From contig NC_089448.1 in assembly GCF_026210795.1 (NCBI RefSeq), positions 2,790,001-2,854,000 of the forward strand: 64,000 nt of DNA. Reading direction: 5' to 3'. The position numbers and the translations under genes were made by a program. Origin of the DNA: Rhizophagus irregularis. Its lineage: Eukaryota; Glomeromycota; Glomeromycetes; Glomerales; Glomeraceae. The notes below the pieces were generated by a model. The model saw only the letters and a program-made list of their open reading frames with translations. It was not told the DNA's origin and searched no databases. This document shows positions 1 to 10,322 of this stretch, piece by piece. Position 1 is the stretch's first letter; every line of letters begins with the position of its first letter.

Positions 1-35
1 GTGCAATTTTAAACTAAAACATGAAATTTATAATA

Positions 36-238
36 CAGTCAGACTTCTATAATTGCACTCTCCATAATTGCACCCATTATGTATACCCTCTCTAAATGCA
101 CCTTCCTGGTTCGGTCCCAAGCTTATATAATCTCTAATTATTTTACCTCTATAAATAAACGCACACCCTCTCTAAATGCACTATTTTGAAAATTATGCAT
201 ATGATCCCAAGAGGTGTGCAATTATGGAGGTCTGACTG
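36..238. mobile_element. MITE copy 1, pogo/Tigger-like termini, TA target site
   Basis: A 203-bp non-coding element lies between TA dinucleotides (34-35 and 239-240). The ends are inverted repeats of about 23 bp beginning CAGTCAGAC and running into ATAATTGCAC. Subterminal copies of CTCTCTAAATGCAC occur inside. The same start (CAGTC) and the same TAAATGCAC motif occur in the larger transposon at 6926-8961, so this is probably a non-autonomous relative mobilised by that family. It has no coding capacity. Confidence 0.8.
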
Positions 239-550
239 TAATCGGTATAATCAATCTTTACATTCGAAAAATTAAGTTTTCATAATTAAATGCTTCAGAT
301 TAAATTTAATAATTTATTTAAATAACTTTATGATGAAAGAAATCAAAGTACAAATAAAAATAATCTTTTCGCCGATGAAAAGGCCATTCGATAGAAAATT
401 TTATTTGATTGAAACCACCGAATACTAATTGAGACAGAGTGCATGTAAGATAAATGGTAAATGCATTTACGGAGAGAGTTGACTTCTATATTCAACTTTT
501 ATGTATATTCTAATAGTGCAATTTTAAACTAAAACATGAAATTTATAATA

Positions 551-747
551 CAGTCAGACCTCTATAATTGCACTCTTCATGATTGCACCCACTATGTATA
601 CCCTCTCTAAATGCACCCTCCTGGTTCGGTCCAAAGCTTATATAATCTCTAATTATTTTTACCTCTATAAATGCACCTCTCTAAATGCACTATTTTGAAA
701 ATTATGCATATGATCCCAAGAGGTGTGCAATTATGGAGGTCTGACTG
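551..747. mobile_element. MITE copy 2, same family as copy 1
   Basis: A 197-bp element has the same terminal inverted repeats as the copy at 36-238 and is flanked by TA (549-550, 748-749). It differs from copy 1 by scattered substitutions and a few missing bases in the middle. Its surrounding flank is also duplicated, so it was copied with its neighbourhood. Confidence 0.8.
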
Positions 748-810
748 TAGTCGGCTTTACATTCGAAGAATTAAGTTTTCATAATTAAATGCTTCAAATT
801 AAATTTCTTT

Positions 811-1562
811 ATTCAGTATCACAATAAATGAAACAAGTTCATTAATTATGCGTTTTATAATATAAAGTAATTATTTCTTTTAATTAACTTTATATACAAG
901 GATTTTTATTTTATTTTTTTTATAAAAAAAAACCCCCGGAATTAAGAATAACCCTTTATATGTGAAACAGAATAAAATCAACATTTTCAAGAACAGAATT
1001 TTTTCAATTACATGAAATTGATAATTTTGGCTTTCTGCTGTTGGTGTACCTATCGGAATATTTGTAATATATATTTTGCCAAGGAATAATGAAATATATA
1101 TATATATGGGATCGGTAATTGACAAAAATTAAATGTTTCAAAATTAAAATCAACAAATATGTATCTAAATTAACCGATGTTTCAATTCATCATACATTGT
1201 TTAAGTGAATGACGCAATTTTCTCTGAAGCAATTTTCTCAATTGAGAACGAAAACATAAAATAAAATAAAATAATAATAAAAATTTTTTCGCGATAAACT
1301 TTTCTTTTTTTAAATAAGATCGAGCGGAAAAAAAATTTTTTTATGTAAAATGAATTATGAAAGATAAGTTATACAAAGTGAGTTACAAAGTAAAAGTGAA
1401 TTACCTAATTAAAAAATAAATTATATTTTATATTTTGGAAAATTCATATTAAATTACAATTACATATATATTAATTAACTATGTGATAATTTAAATTGAA
1501 GAAGCGCGATTTTTTTTTTTTGTCCTATATATATACACGTTCCTCAATAAATAAAACTACAT
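811..1562. other. Intergenic AT-rich stretch, no gene seen
   Basis: This is the downstream side of the minus-strand gene ending at 1563. Only AT-rich sequence, a short TA microsatellite near 1093-1108 and poly(A) runs are visible. The open frames here have no recognisable protein character. Confidence 0.5.
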
Positions 1563-2249
1563 TTAATATAAATAAGTAAAGGCAAAAGCGACTGCGGCGG
1601 CAGCTACACCAGAGAAGCTTGGAAATAAATTAGAAGCATCACTGCTAATGGGGGTTGGTAAATTATTTTGAGCGGTACTAGGGGTAGGACCAGCAACGGG
1701 GCTAGGAATGGTAGACTTTGGTGTTCCAGCAGGAGGAGCGCTAGGAGCAGCGATAGGATTAGGAGCAGGTACTGCGGCTTTTGGATCACCTGTTACAGGT
1801 GGTGTATTAGGATCAGTTATTTTTGGTGGGGCTGCTGGATCTGTGGGGGGAGCTGGGGAAGCAGCTATTGGAGCTTGTCCATAAACATCTTCGATTCTAA
1901 ATGATCCGGAGAAAGAGGTATATGTTCCCGCGGTGTATTTAATGAAATAATTATTACTGATAGGACCAATGGTCTCGGGTACGTGATATTCAACTCGTTT
2001 AGCAGTTGCTGGAACTTTAGCAATATTTGCAACAAAGACTTGAACTGTAGAATTACCCATCATTAAATCGATAGTTGTAATTCCTAAATCTGCTAATTTA
2101 GGAGCTTTGCCATCGTCAGCCCAGATAATATCTTCATCATCACCGCCTTCCCAAGTTACAGAAGCGAATGGGGTGTTAGTAGTTATACCAGCTGAAACTG
2201 GTGAAAGCATGTATAAGGCAACACCTAAGAGAATTGTTGAGAATTTCAT
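1563..2249 (-). CDS. GPI-anchored Kre9/Knh1-like cell-surface protein
   Basis: This is a 228-residue single-exon protein. Residues 1-20 form a typical secretion signal (MKFSTILLGVALYMLSPVSA). Residues about 25-120 resemble the N-terminal Ig-like domain of the Kre9/Knh1 family (Ser/Thr-rich GPI-anchored membrane proteins); the characteristic YFIKYTAGTYTSFSGSFRI-type strand sits near residues 102-120. Residues about 125-205 form a Pro/Ala/Thr-rich stalk that is probably O-glycosylated. The last 18 or so residues are hydrophobic after a small-residue stretch, as expected for GPI attachment. By family knowledge it should sit on the outer plasma membrane or in the wall and act in beta-1,6-glucan or wall assembly; the exact role is not known. 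The start at 2249 is favoured because it gives the signal peptide. Confidence 0.85.
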   Translation of the reverse strand: MKFSTILLGVALYMLSPVSAGITTNTPFASVTWEGGDDEDIIWADDGKAPKLADLGITTIDLMMGNSTVQVFVANIAKVPATAKRVEYHVPETIGPISNNYFIKYTAGTYTSFSGSFRIEDVYGQAPIAASPAPPTDPAAPPKITDPNTPPVTGDPKAAVPAPNPIAAPSAPPAGTPKSTIPSPVAGPTPSTAQNNLPTPISSDASNLFPSFSGVAAAAVAFAFTYLY

Positions 2250-4590
2250 TTTGTTTATGAAAGGAAAAATGGTAAAAAATAAGATTAAAGATGTGTATAA
2301 AAATGAAAGTAATTTGTTCGCTTCCAGGCGAAAAGATAAAATGGAAAAAATGGATTATTTTTACAAGAGGGAATCAAGACATGTTTATATACTAAATTTC
2401 ACTTATTTTTTTTTATATAATAAATTAAGTAATGATGTACAGAGTAAACGGCCGTTTAACAACTATATGGATAACAAGTTTTTCTTCATTTCCGTTGGTG
2501 GTAAAATTCACGTATGACTACAGCGTAGATCCCTAATCACCCAAATACGGTTAGATACTTCTGCTATTAAATATATTTCATCAATTTAAATCATTTAAAA
2601 TTATATAAGGCCGTGTAACCATACTCGAAACAAATGTTTTCGGCCTTTATTATATTTGAAATAAAAAAATTCTAAACCAATTTACAAGATTACCGAATGA
2701 ATTCATTCTAGTTACACATCTGTAAATATTACTCTTTCATAATATTACCGATTAGCACGTGAAATATTGATGCTTGTCGACCCCCAGTTACGCACATCAA
2801 ATTCAGGTGGATTCTTTTTTAAAATAAAATAAAATAATCATATATTTACTCCAGAAAAAGAAAAAAAATAATGAAATTTTTTTTTTTTTGAATATCTTTT
2901 TTTTCTGCGGTAAAACATGGGAGTAATTATTACAAAATAATTTTTTTAACCAATTAAATTATTTTTTGTTCAGATACCCGAAATTAAAATTTGTAGCGTT
3001 CGACAAATAGAGATTAAAAATGCAGGTTAATTAAAAAAGAAATCTAGAAATTGGCCATTATTTTCTCGTAGTTTGTTCATATAACAGTTATTTGTCATAC
3101 AATTGATAGGTGATCGATTACATGTATTTACATATATATATGTGTATATTTTAATACATAATCATCAAATTATTAATTGATTGGTAGGATATTATCTCGT
3201 ATTGCCGAATTGTATTCCGAAATATAACGGTTATGATCTAATGTTTGTTTCAATTACAAATTGGTTAAATTACAACATAGCGCAGTCACAACGAATTTTT
3301 TTTAAAAAAATTATCGAAAAGTTATTATTTATTATTATTTATAATCCTCATGTTATTGCTTAATGATACTTATTTATTACACATTCTTTACAAAAAAAGT
3401 AAAATAAGTACTAATGAAAAGAATTTGTATATGTAACGTAATAATGGACGTAATTTGTTCTCCAAAAGAATCGGTCGATCACTTCAATGATGTTTCCATT
3501 CTTGGCATTATGAAGGAAAAATGGATTTGACGTCTTTTGTAATTTAAACTAAAATAAGGCTTCTAATAAAAAATCGTACAACTTTAAAAATGCAAAATCT
3601 GAAACGAGATTTTAAAATATACAATATACATATTGTATTTATTTTCCTTATATTTAAAACTCATGAAATACCGATCTTTATCTATTTTAGTAAGATAGTT
3701 GAAATACACTTTTTTTACTTTTTCTTGTGATTAAACCACCCAAAGTAGTTAAACCGACTATTTTTAGAATTACAATACAGAATTTCGGTATAAAATCATA
3801 ACCTTTTTTTTATACGCTCATATAAGCTTCATAAAACATAGAGATATGATGTTACAATGTACATCAAACGGAAAATGCGACCCGTGATCGAAGCTGTTTA
3901 AATTCAATAAAGAATAAAAAAAGAAACTCCCCAATATTATCAAATTGGGTTATAATAATATTATTAGAATTCGATAGAATTTTATGCAAAAAAAAGAAAC
4001 CACAACGAATCAATAAGAAATTGAATGTGATTAGAATAAAGTTTTTATTTGTTTAAGATGATCACGGATATCTGTAGAGCGACATAATTTTAACATAGTA
4101 CAAATTATGTAAAGACCAAAAAAAAGAAATTAAAAATAAAAATAAATCCACAACATAAATGTAACAAATATTAATGGCTCATAAAAAATTTGCGTAATTT
4201 CAGAAAAATTGAACTCATCCCAATAGAAAGAAAGAAATTTTATTAATTTTATTAGTAAATTAACTATAAGCGGATTAGCAGAAAAATGAGATTTATTAAT
4301 AAAATTATAATTAACAAAAACTGGTTGTATGCATACGACATTTTATTAAGCAATATTTTAGGGGTGGGTAAAGAAAGGTTTTAGTATATATAGTGTAACA
4401 TAAGATTTACATGGGGTGGAATGGATATTACGTAATAAATGTCACTAAATATTATCTTATTCCGAATTAAAAATTAATTCATAATTAGTTTTTTTTAGTA
4501 TTAATCATCTAATGAAACTCTTAATATGCTGTTATTTAATATTAGAGATTGGAGGTAGGATTTAAGGTTAGGGACATGTGTCCATGACAT
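2250..4590. other. Intergenic AT-rich region, no gene seen
   Basis: This includes the promoter side of the GPI-anchored protein gene (2250 onward on the minus strand). The rest is AT-rich with homopolymer runs, for example near 2871-2889. No coding region with family character, RNA gene or complete mobile element was recognised. Confidence 0.5.
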
Positions 4591-4599
4591 ACTGTATAT

Positions 4600-6860
4600 T
4601 AGCTAATATTTAGGGGGTTAAGCGTTAAAAAAGATCTGGGGTGGGGTAAAGCTCCTTACAAAACTAATAATGGCTAATATATGTCACTGCCCTTAGGATT
4701 AAGGGCTAGAGAACTTATAACCTCCCATGCAGGACTGAAATTCTATTTGTCTCGTCCATTATGTCATACATTTATGCTTACATATTGAGAGTTATTAATT
4801 TCGCTTAAATGATATTCTTGTTGAAGATCATAATAATAATCGTTATTACTAATAGAAGAAGAATAAAGATTATGTGAATGAATTGTTATTAAAATCAGCT
4901 ATTAAGGGAAATTTCCGTTCCGCTCAACATAATTGAGGGATATGCGGATGTACGGATTGCTCTATGATGAACTTAAATTTAAATTGAATGAAAAAATCAA
5001 AAGAAAGAAATTAATGATACGGATCGCTCTATGATGAACCTAATTTAAATTAAAAATATAAAAATAAAAGGAAATTAACGATGAGAGTCATTAGACAAAT
5101 ACGATTAAGAATGAGGTAACAAGAGATGAAATTCACATTTCTCATTTTTTTTTTAAAAAAAAATAAAAACAGTTGTCATATAATCATAAGATTTTCTATT
5201 TCCTTTTTTTTTAAAATCACAAGATCGAGTCGTTTTAGGAACAAATCTGTACACGATACATAAAAAAAAAAATTAATGCTTCAATACAGGGTGAGTACAT
5301 CGTCAATCTGATTTACTGACAACGCTTCGCTGACAGGGTTCATTTCACCGAAAGGGTTCATTCACCAACAGCTGTTTCACCGACATGGTTCATTTACTGA
5401 CAGTTATGTCACCGGGGTTATTTCATCGAAAGACACTCGGTACATTCGGTAAAACTCGGTAACCTAAGAATAAGGCAAAAAGTACATTGGTATAGCTCTT
5501 TTTTTATTCGGGTTTCTGGATTATATCGAATATTATCGAGTTTCTCTCGGCAAGGGTAAAAAACTAAGAAACGGAAGATAAAACTAAAATTTGCGATTTC
5601 GGGATGATGTCACGTGAGGGATAGAGAAATTCTGTGATATGTCATTTTTTATGTTAACTTTGCATTTGACATGTTCATAGTAGCTGCCGTAATAGTTAGT
5701 AAAGGCCATGACAAATATTTTAGGGGGGAAGAGTTAAGCAAAATCTTTCGTGACACAAAATTTAGTTAAAATTAGTATAGGCTAAAAAAGATCTTACCTG
5801 GGGGTAGTAAGGGCAACTAACCCTTAAGAATTTATAACCTCCCATGCAGAACTTAAACATTCTATTTGTCTTGTCCATTATGTCATACATTTACATACAT
5901 TACAATATATTTTTAACAAGTGACTAATTAAATTCGATGATAATCATATGCTTACATATAGAGAGTTAATAATTAGGGAATGTTATTTCGCTTAAGTGAT
6001 ATTCTTGTTGAAGGTCATAATAATTGTTATTACTAATAACGATTACGAGAATAAATTGTTATTAAAATCAGCTATTAAGGGAAATTTTCCGTTCCGACTC
6101 GGATTACGGTCGCTCTATGATGAACTTAATTTAAATTGAATGAGAGAATCAAAAAAAGAAATTAACGATGGGAGTCATTAGACAAATACGATCAAGGATG
6201 AGGTAACAAGAGATGAAATTCACATTTCTCTTTTTTTTTTAAAAGAAAATAAAAACATTTGTCATATAATCATAAGATTTTCTACTCCCTTTTTTTAAAA
6301 AATTACAATATCGAGTCTTTTTAGGAACAAATCTGTACATGATACACAATACGGGGTGAGTATATCGTTAATCTAATAATTAATTGTTTACCGACAACGC
6401 TTCACTGACAGGGTTCATTTCATCAGCAGTTATTTTACTGAAAGGGTTCATTTCACTAACAGTTGTTTCACCGACAGGGTTCATTTACCGACAGTTATTT
6501 CACCACTGATCATTTGCCGAAAGATGCTCAGTACATTCGGTAAAACTCGGTAAGCTAAGAATAAGGCAAAAAGTATATTGGTATAACTTTTTTTTTTTTA
6601 TTCTGGTTTCTGGATTATATCGAATATTATCGAGTTTCTCTCGGCAAGGAGTAAAAAACTAAGAAACAGAAGATAAAACTAAAATTTGCAATTTCGGATG
6701 ACGTCACGTGGGACAGAGAAATTCACGCTGGACAATGACTACAGTAGGTGTTCTGTAAATATAAAATTTATGTTGACTTTGCATTTGACATGTTCATAGT
6801 AGCTGCCGTAGTAGTTGCAACAGGTAGTAAAGGTTGTGACGTATTTGCTGTAAAGTAACT
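4600..6860. repeat. Tandem duplication of a 1.1-kb non-coding unit
   Basis: Two direct copies lie at about 4600-5725 and 5725-6860. Shared blocks include TTATAACCTCCCATGCAG (about 4714 and 5831), a run of TTCATTTCACCGA-like repeats (5323-5420 and 6400-6510), and GCATTTGACATGTTCATAGT near each 3' end. Divergence is moderate, with many indels. Inside each copy the roughly 20-bp motif CACCGACAGGGTTCATTT recurs imperfectly. The unit has no recognisable coding sequence and could be a decayed repeat element or a simple segmental duplication. Confidence 0.75.
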
Positions 6861-6925
6861 TTATACCGTAATAGTCGTAATAGATGGTATTAAATGGTCA
6901 AAATGGTTGTAATGTTTGATGAATA

Positions 6926-8961
6926 CAGTCAACTCTCTATAAATGCACCACTGAGTGACCACTCATAAATGCACACCCTCTCTAAATGCACACATTACTT
7001 AGTGCTAAATGCACACCCTTTATATATATACACCATGCAACGATTTTAAAAAAGTCCCACCTATATCAGTACTTAAATGCACTCACGTGACTAGATAATT
7101 TTCGCGTGACGTACGTGACGCACTGCGGTTTTTATAGACACGTTACTTGTGGGAATTTCATCTTTTTACGGAAAATAAGTCAACATGCTTCCATTGCTTC
7201 CTAAAACTCCCCAAAATAAAAGTCACTCTAACAGACTCTCAAAACCATAAACTTTGTCTTTATGCTAGTAATAATAAAAAGACTCGAGTTCAGTATGCAG
7301 ACTGGGTTGAAGAAAAGTAGGGAGTTAGAGTTGACGAAAATACTATAACACGAATCTTACAAACTAAAAAGAAAAAGCGGCTTATCACTGAAGTCATTCA
7401 CCCAGAGCAAAAGCGACACAAACCCGTTACCTTTCCGGAACTTGAGCTTGTTTTCAAGGAGTTTGTATTAAATTATCAGCACCGAACAATCCTTAGTGAT
7501 GCGATACTAGTTGAAAAGGCCAAGTTACTGGCAATTGGGTTGGGAGTTCCCGAAAATATGTTACAATTTTCTTCTGGTTGATTTCAGGGATTTCAAAAAC
7601 GTAATGAAGTCCGTCAAGAAAAGCTTCAAGGAGAAGCATCAGCTAATGAAGCTGCTATTATGGAAACCTTACCATTATTACGTAATAAGTGTGCTAATTA
7701 CCCTCTTGAACGAATCTATAATATGGATGAAACTGGGCTTTTTTACCGGTATATTTAATTTTTTTATTATCTAAGGTGGTATCTTGAACAGAAATCCAAA
7801 TATGATTTAATTATTTATTTAATTTTTTTATTGTTTTGCAGATTAACACTAGCTACAAAACGTCTTTCGGGACGAAAAAAAAAGCAAGGAACGCCTTTCT
7901 ATAGCTTTGCGTTCAAATGTCGATGGGACACATAAATTACCTCCTTTAATAATCGGTAAATATGCAAATCCAAGGTGCTTTAAAAATGTCAACATTTACA
8001 ACTTACCCATGACATACCGAAAGCTTGGATGCTCCTAACAATTTTTCAAGAATGGTTTCGTGAATTTGATCGTCAAGTTTGCATTAAAACATGGAGGTCA
8101 ACGCGTCTTGCCCTTCCACATGTTGAAATTCAGTTTTTACCTCCGAACACAACATCAAAGATTCAGTGGATGCTGGAATCATCATGTCATTTAGTAACTT
8201 ACTTTATTTTACTGAATAATTTATTATTTTTATTTAGTTGGTTGTTAGAACAAGTTGAGGCCGGACAAAACATACAGGATCTAAAGATGGATGTTTTGCA
8301 AGCCATTCGGTATATCATTCCAAGCTGGAGTTACAGTTGAAACAATCCGAAATTGCTGAAACCATACCGGGATTCTTCCTGATAACGAATATGATGAAAC
8401 TGATAATGAAAATAATCAGATGATTGATGAACTTTTTAGAACGATTCAAGCCCTTAATCTTCCTAATGCAATGCGAGTAAATAAGTTCCTTAATATTCCT
8501 GAAGAAGATATTACATATGAAATTTTTGAAGATGACCAAATCATTATAGAACTTATAGATATTTTATTCTGAAGATTTGGAATAGATGATAGTGACCTAT
8601 AAGCACTAATATAGCATTTTAAAAAGAGCTTAGAAACTGTGAATATGTTCTTAATTCAACAAGAAAATACCGATGAATATATCAAATTATTAGGTAAATT
8701 TGAAAATTTTATTAGAAAAAAAAAAGGTACATATGATGCAGTTAATTAGTAACTGTATTGTTAATTATAATAAATGCGAAATAATAAAATTGAATAATAA
8801 ATAATGTTTTTGATCTATTAATATATAATATAATGTTAATTTTTAGTGTTTCTGTAATGTAAAATCTTTTAAAAAAAAAATTTTTTTTTTTTAAATGCAC
8901 CCCCTTTATAAATGTATGCTTATGACCGGTCCCAGAGAGTGCATTTATAAAGAGTTGACTG
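6926..8961 (+). mobile_element. Decayed pogo/Tigger-like DNA transposon
   Basis: The 2036-bp element lies between TA dinucleotides (6924-6925, 8962-8963). Its ends are inverted repeats of about 23 bp starting CAGTCAACTCT and ending in TATAAATGCAC. The left end carries about five further AAATGCAC motifs (to about 7080), likely transposase-binding sites. Inside is a degenerate transposase in the plus orientation: a CENP-B/Tc5-type helix-turn-helix region (about 7330-7560) and the start of a DDE domain with IYNMDETGLFYR (about 7715-7750). A later segment encodes LPPNTTSKIQ (about 8133-8163) and VDGTHKLPPLIIGKYANPRC in a different frame (about 7919-7977). Several stops and frame changes separate these pieces, so it is inactive. 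Related MITEs lie at 36-238 and 551-747. Confidence 0.85.
7180..8560 (+). pseudogene. Pogo-type transposase remnant (CENP-B HTH plus DDE_1)
   Basis: The coding remnant sits inside the transposon at 6926-8961. Recognisable pieces, in order, are a helix-turn-helix segment containing KKKRLITEVIHPEQKRHKP (about 7366-7420), a linker containing KAKLLAIGLGVPENM, the first catalytic Asp context NMDETGLFY (about 7720-7745), a probable short intron (about 7750-7840), the VDGTHKLPPLIIGKY strand, and HVEIQFLPPNTTSKIQ, which normally precedes the second DDE Asp. The frame changes at least three times and there are internal stops. The family normally cuts and pastes at TA sites. Confidence 0.8.
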
Positions 8962-9148
8962 TAATTAGGCATTTTCGTAATTTTGAACCGTAATCAGAAA
9001 CTAGGGTTGCAACCCAGGTTGTAAATATGAAATGTTATAATTATCGTTATTTCATCTGGACTGAAAAATTAAATATAAAAATTTTAGATTATGGCACACG
9101 TAAGAATTGAATTTCTGATGAAATTTGAAAAATTAAAAAATCAGAGTA

Positions 9149-9292
9149 TTACTAAAGTTCATCAGTGGTGATGGTCACCATACCAGCATTATGATGTACT
9201 TTTGGCCAAAATTAAAAATATAATAAAATACTGGCCGGCATTACATCATAAATTCACCATTGGTGACTCTCATCACTGGTGATATTTAGTAA
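9149..9292. mobile_element. Short hairpin MITE, TTACTAAA termini, TA target site
   Basis: A 144-bp element is flanked by TA (9147-9148, 9293-9294). The terminal TTACTAAA is inverted at the right end (TTTAGTAA). The two halves pair imperfectly along most of their length, including GTCACC/GGTGAC and TATGATGTA/TACATCATA, so the whole element could fold as one hairpin. It has no coding capacity. It resembles Tc1/mariner-type MITEs by its TA duplication, but the parent family is not visible here. Confidence 0.7.
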
Positions 9293-9700
9293 TACCCAAA
9301 AATCAAAATCGAAAACAACTAACATTAAAAGATGTAAGTTTTTTTTTGTACTTGTAAATTTCTAAAATTGAAAAATTGGTGAAATAAATCCGTAAGCGAA
9401 ATAACCATATTGTAACTTCCTTCACGGGTAATCCGTCATTCTCAATGATAGAGTATCCGATGATATGAATCCTGAACGAGCTTTATCCCGTTGCGCAATA
9501 TCTCGAAATCTGAATCTCAAAAAAATAAATAACAATGGTTGATACCTTATAAAATTTTTCAGAAAAATGATCACAATAAAAACAAGAAAAATGATCGTTT
9601 ATCGGAGTTTTTGCCAGAATTCTTTTTATAGGGATAGTTATTACTTAATAAACCAAAGGCAATTGAAATTATAATATTGAGCGAATATATTATTAATAAA

Positions 9701-10322
9701 TCAAATAATAGTAGGAATTTGAAATATTAACGAGTTGCGAAATAGTTCGAGTATCGTCTTGAAGTTCTTGAAGTATATGTCTAAGAACTCCGATTGTACT
9801 GTTATAACAGAATTATTCCAGGTAGTAGCGGTCATTATCCGAGGACATGGGTTATCATGGGTTGTCCAAGTCTGTACATCCAAAGGACATGCCCAATCCA
9901 GAGTGTTACAATCATAAAGCATTCGATATGTACAGGAATTAGGATAATAGAAACTGATCAAATTCCTAAAGTTCCAAATCTTTCACTTACGACTAACCAA
10001 GTGAATTTATGTGCAATCTATAAAGGCATAATAAAATCAGATTCTAAATGGCAGTAAGCGAAAGGAGACGGAGACACTGCACATTTGATAAATCAATTAC
10101 ATTAAAGAAATTATTATTATTAATCTTTTTATGTATCGTAGTACAAGACTACCCTGAACCTCGCGATATAATAAATTTTGCAAAACACGTGATGATATTC
10201 AATCGCGAATCTACCAGCAATTGTAAGATTACGACGAAATTAAGATGTAGAACGGGCAGTTTCACTTGTATCAAAGAGCAGACTGTACGATTGTTTTCTT
10301 ATGAACAATATATATATAGATA
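9701..10322. other. Ambiguous coding-like patch, strand and exons unresolved
   Basis: Overlapping open frames on both strands look more protein-like than the surroundings. On the minus strand (9701-9961) the frame has several Cys and Trp residues (…DWACPLDVQTWTTHDNPCP…). On the plus strand a frame ending near 10052 meets a good donor (GTAAGC), and a pyrimidine/AG acceptor lies near 10141. The Cys-containing frame downstream ends at 10322, but the phases across that junction do not fit. It may be an orphan small gene or a pseudogene. No family is recognised. Confidence 0.25.

Larger units (their letters stand above)
1..810. repeat. Direct duplication (period about 515 bp) carrying a MITE
   Basis: The block starting at position 1 recurs from 516. 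Both copies begin GTGCAATTTTAAACTAAAAC, contain the MITE described separately, and continue into the same flank (AATTAAGTTTTCATAATTAA at about 269 and 769). The two copies therefore arose by duplication of a larger unit rather than by two independent insertions. The left end may lie outside the window. The segment between the copies (about 310-515) is unique AT-rich sequence with no recognisable gene. Confidence 0.75.

Noticed and set aside
101-120. tRNA-like B box (GGTTCGGTCCC)
   Set aside because: It lies inside the MITE, there is no A box or cloverleaf, and the second copy has lost the match.
3181-3363. Small open frame in the 2.2-4.6 kb spacer
   Set aside because: It begins at TTG, has no recognisable motif and no promoter context.
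8315-8972. Minus-strand open frames at the 3' end of the pogo-like element
   Set aside because: They are antisense to the decayed transposase or lie over the terminal repeat, with no independent coding signal.
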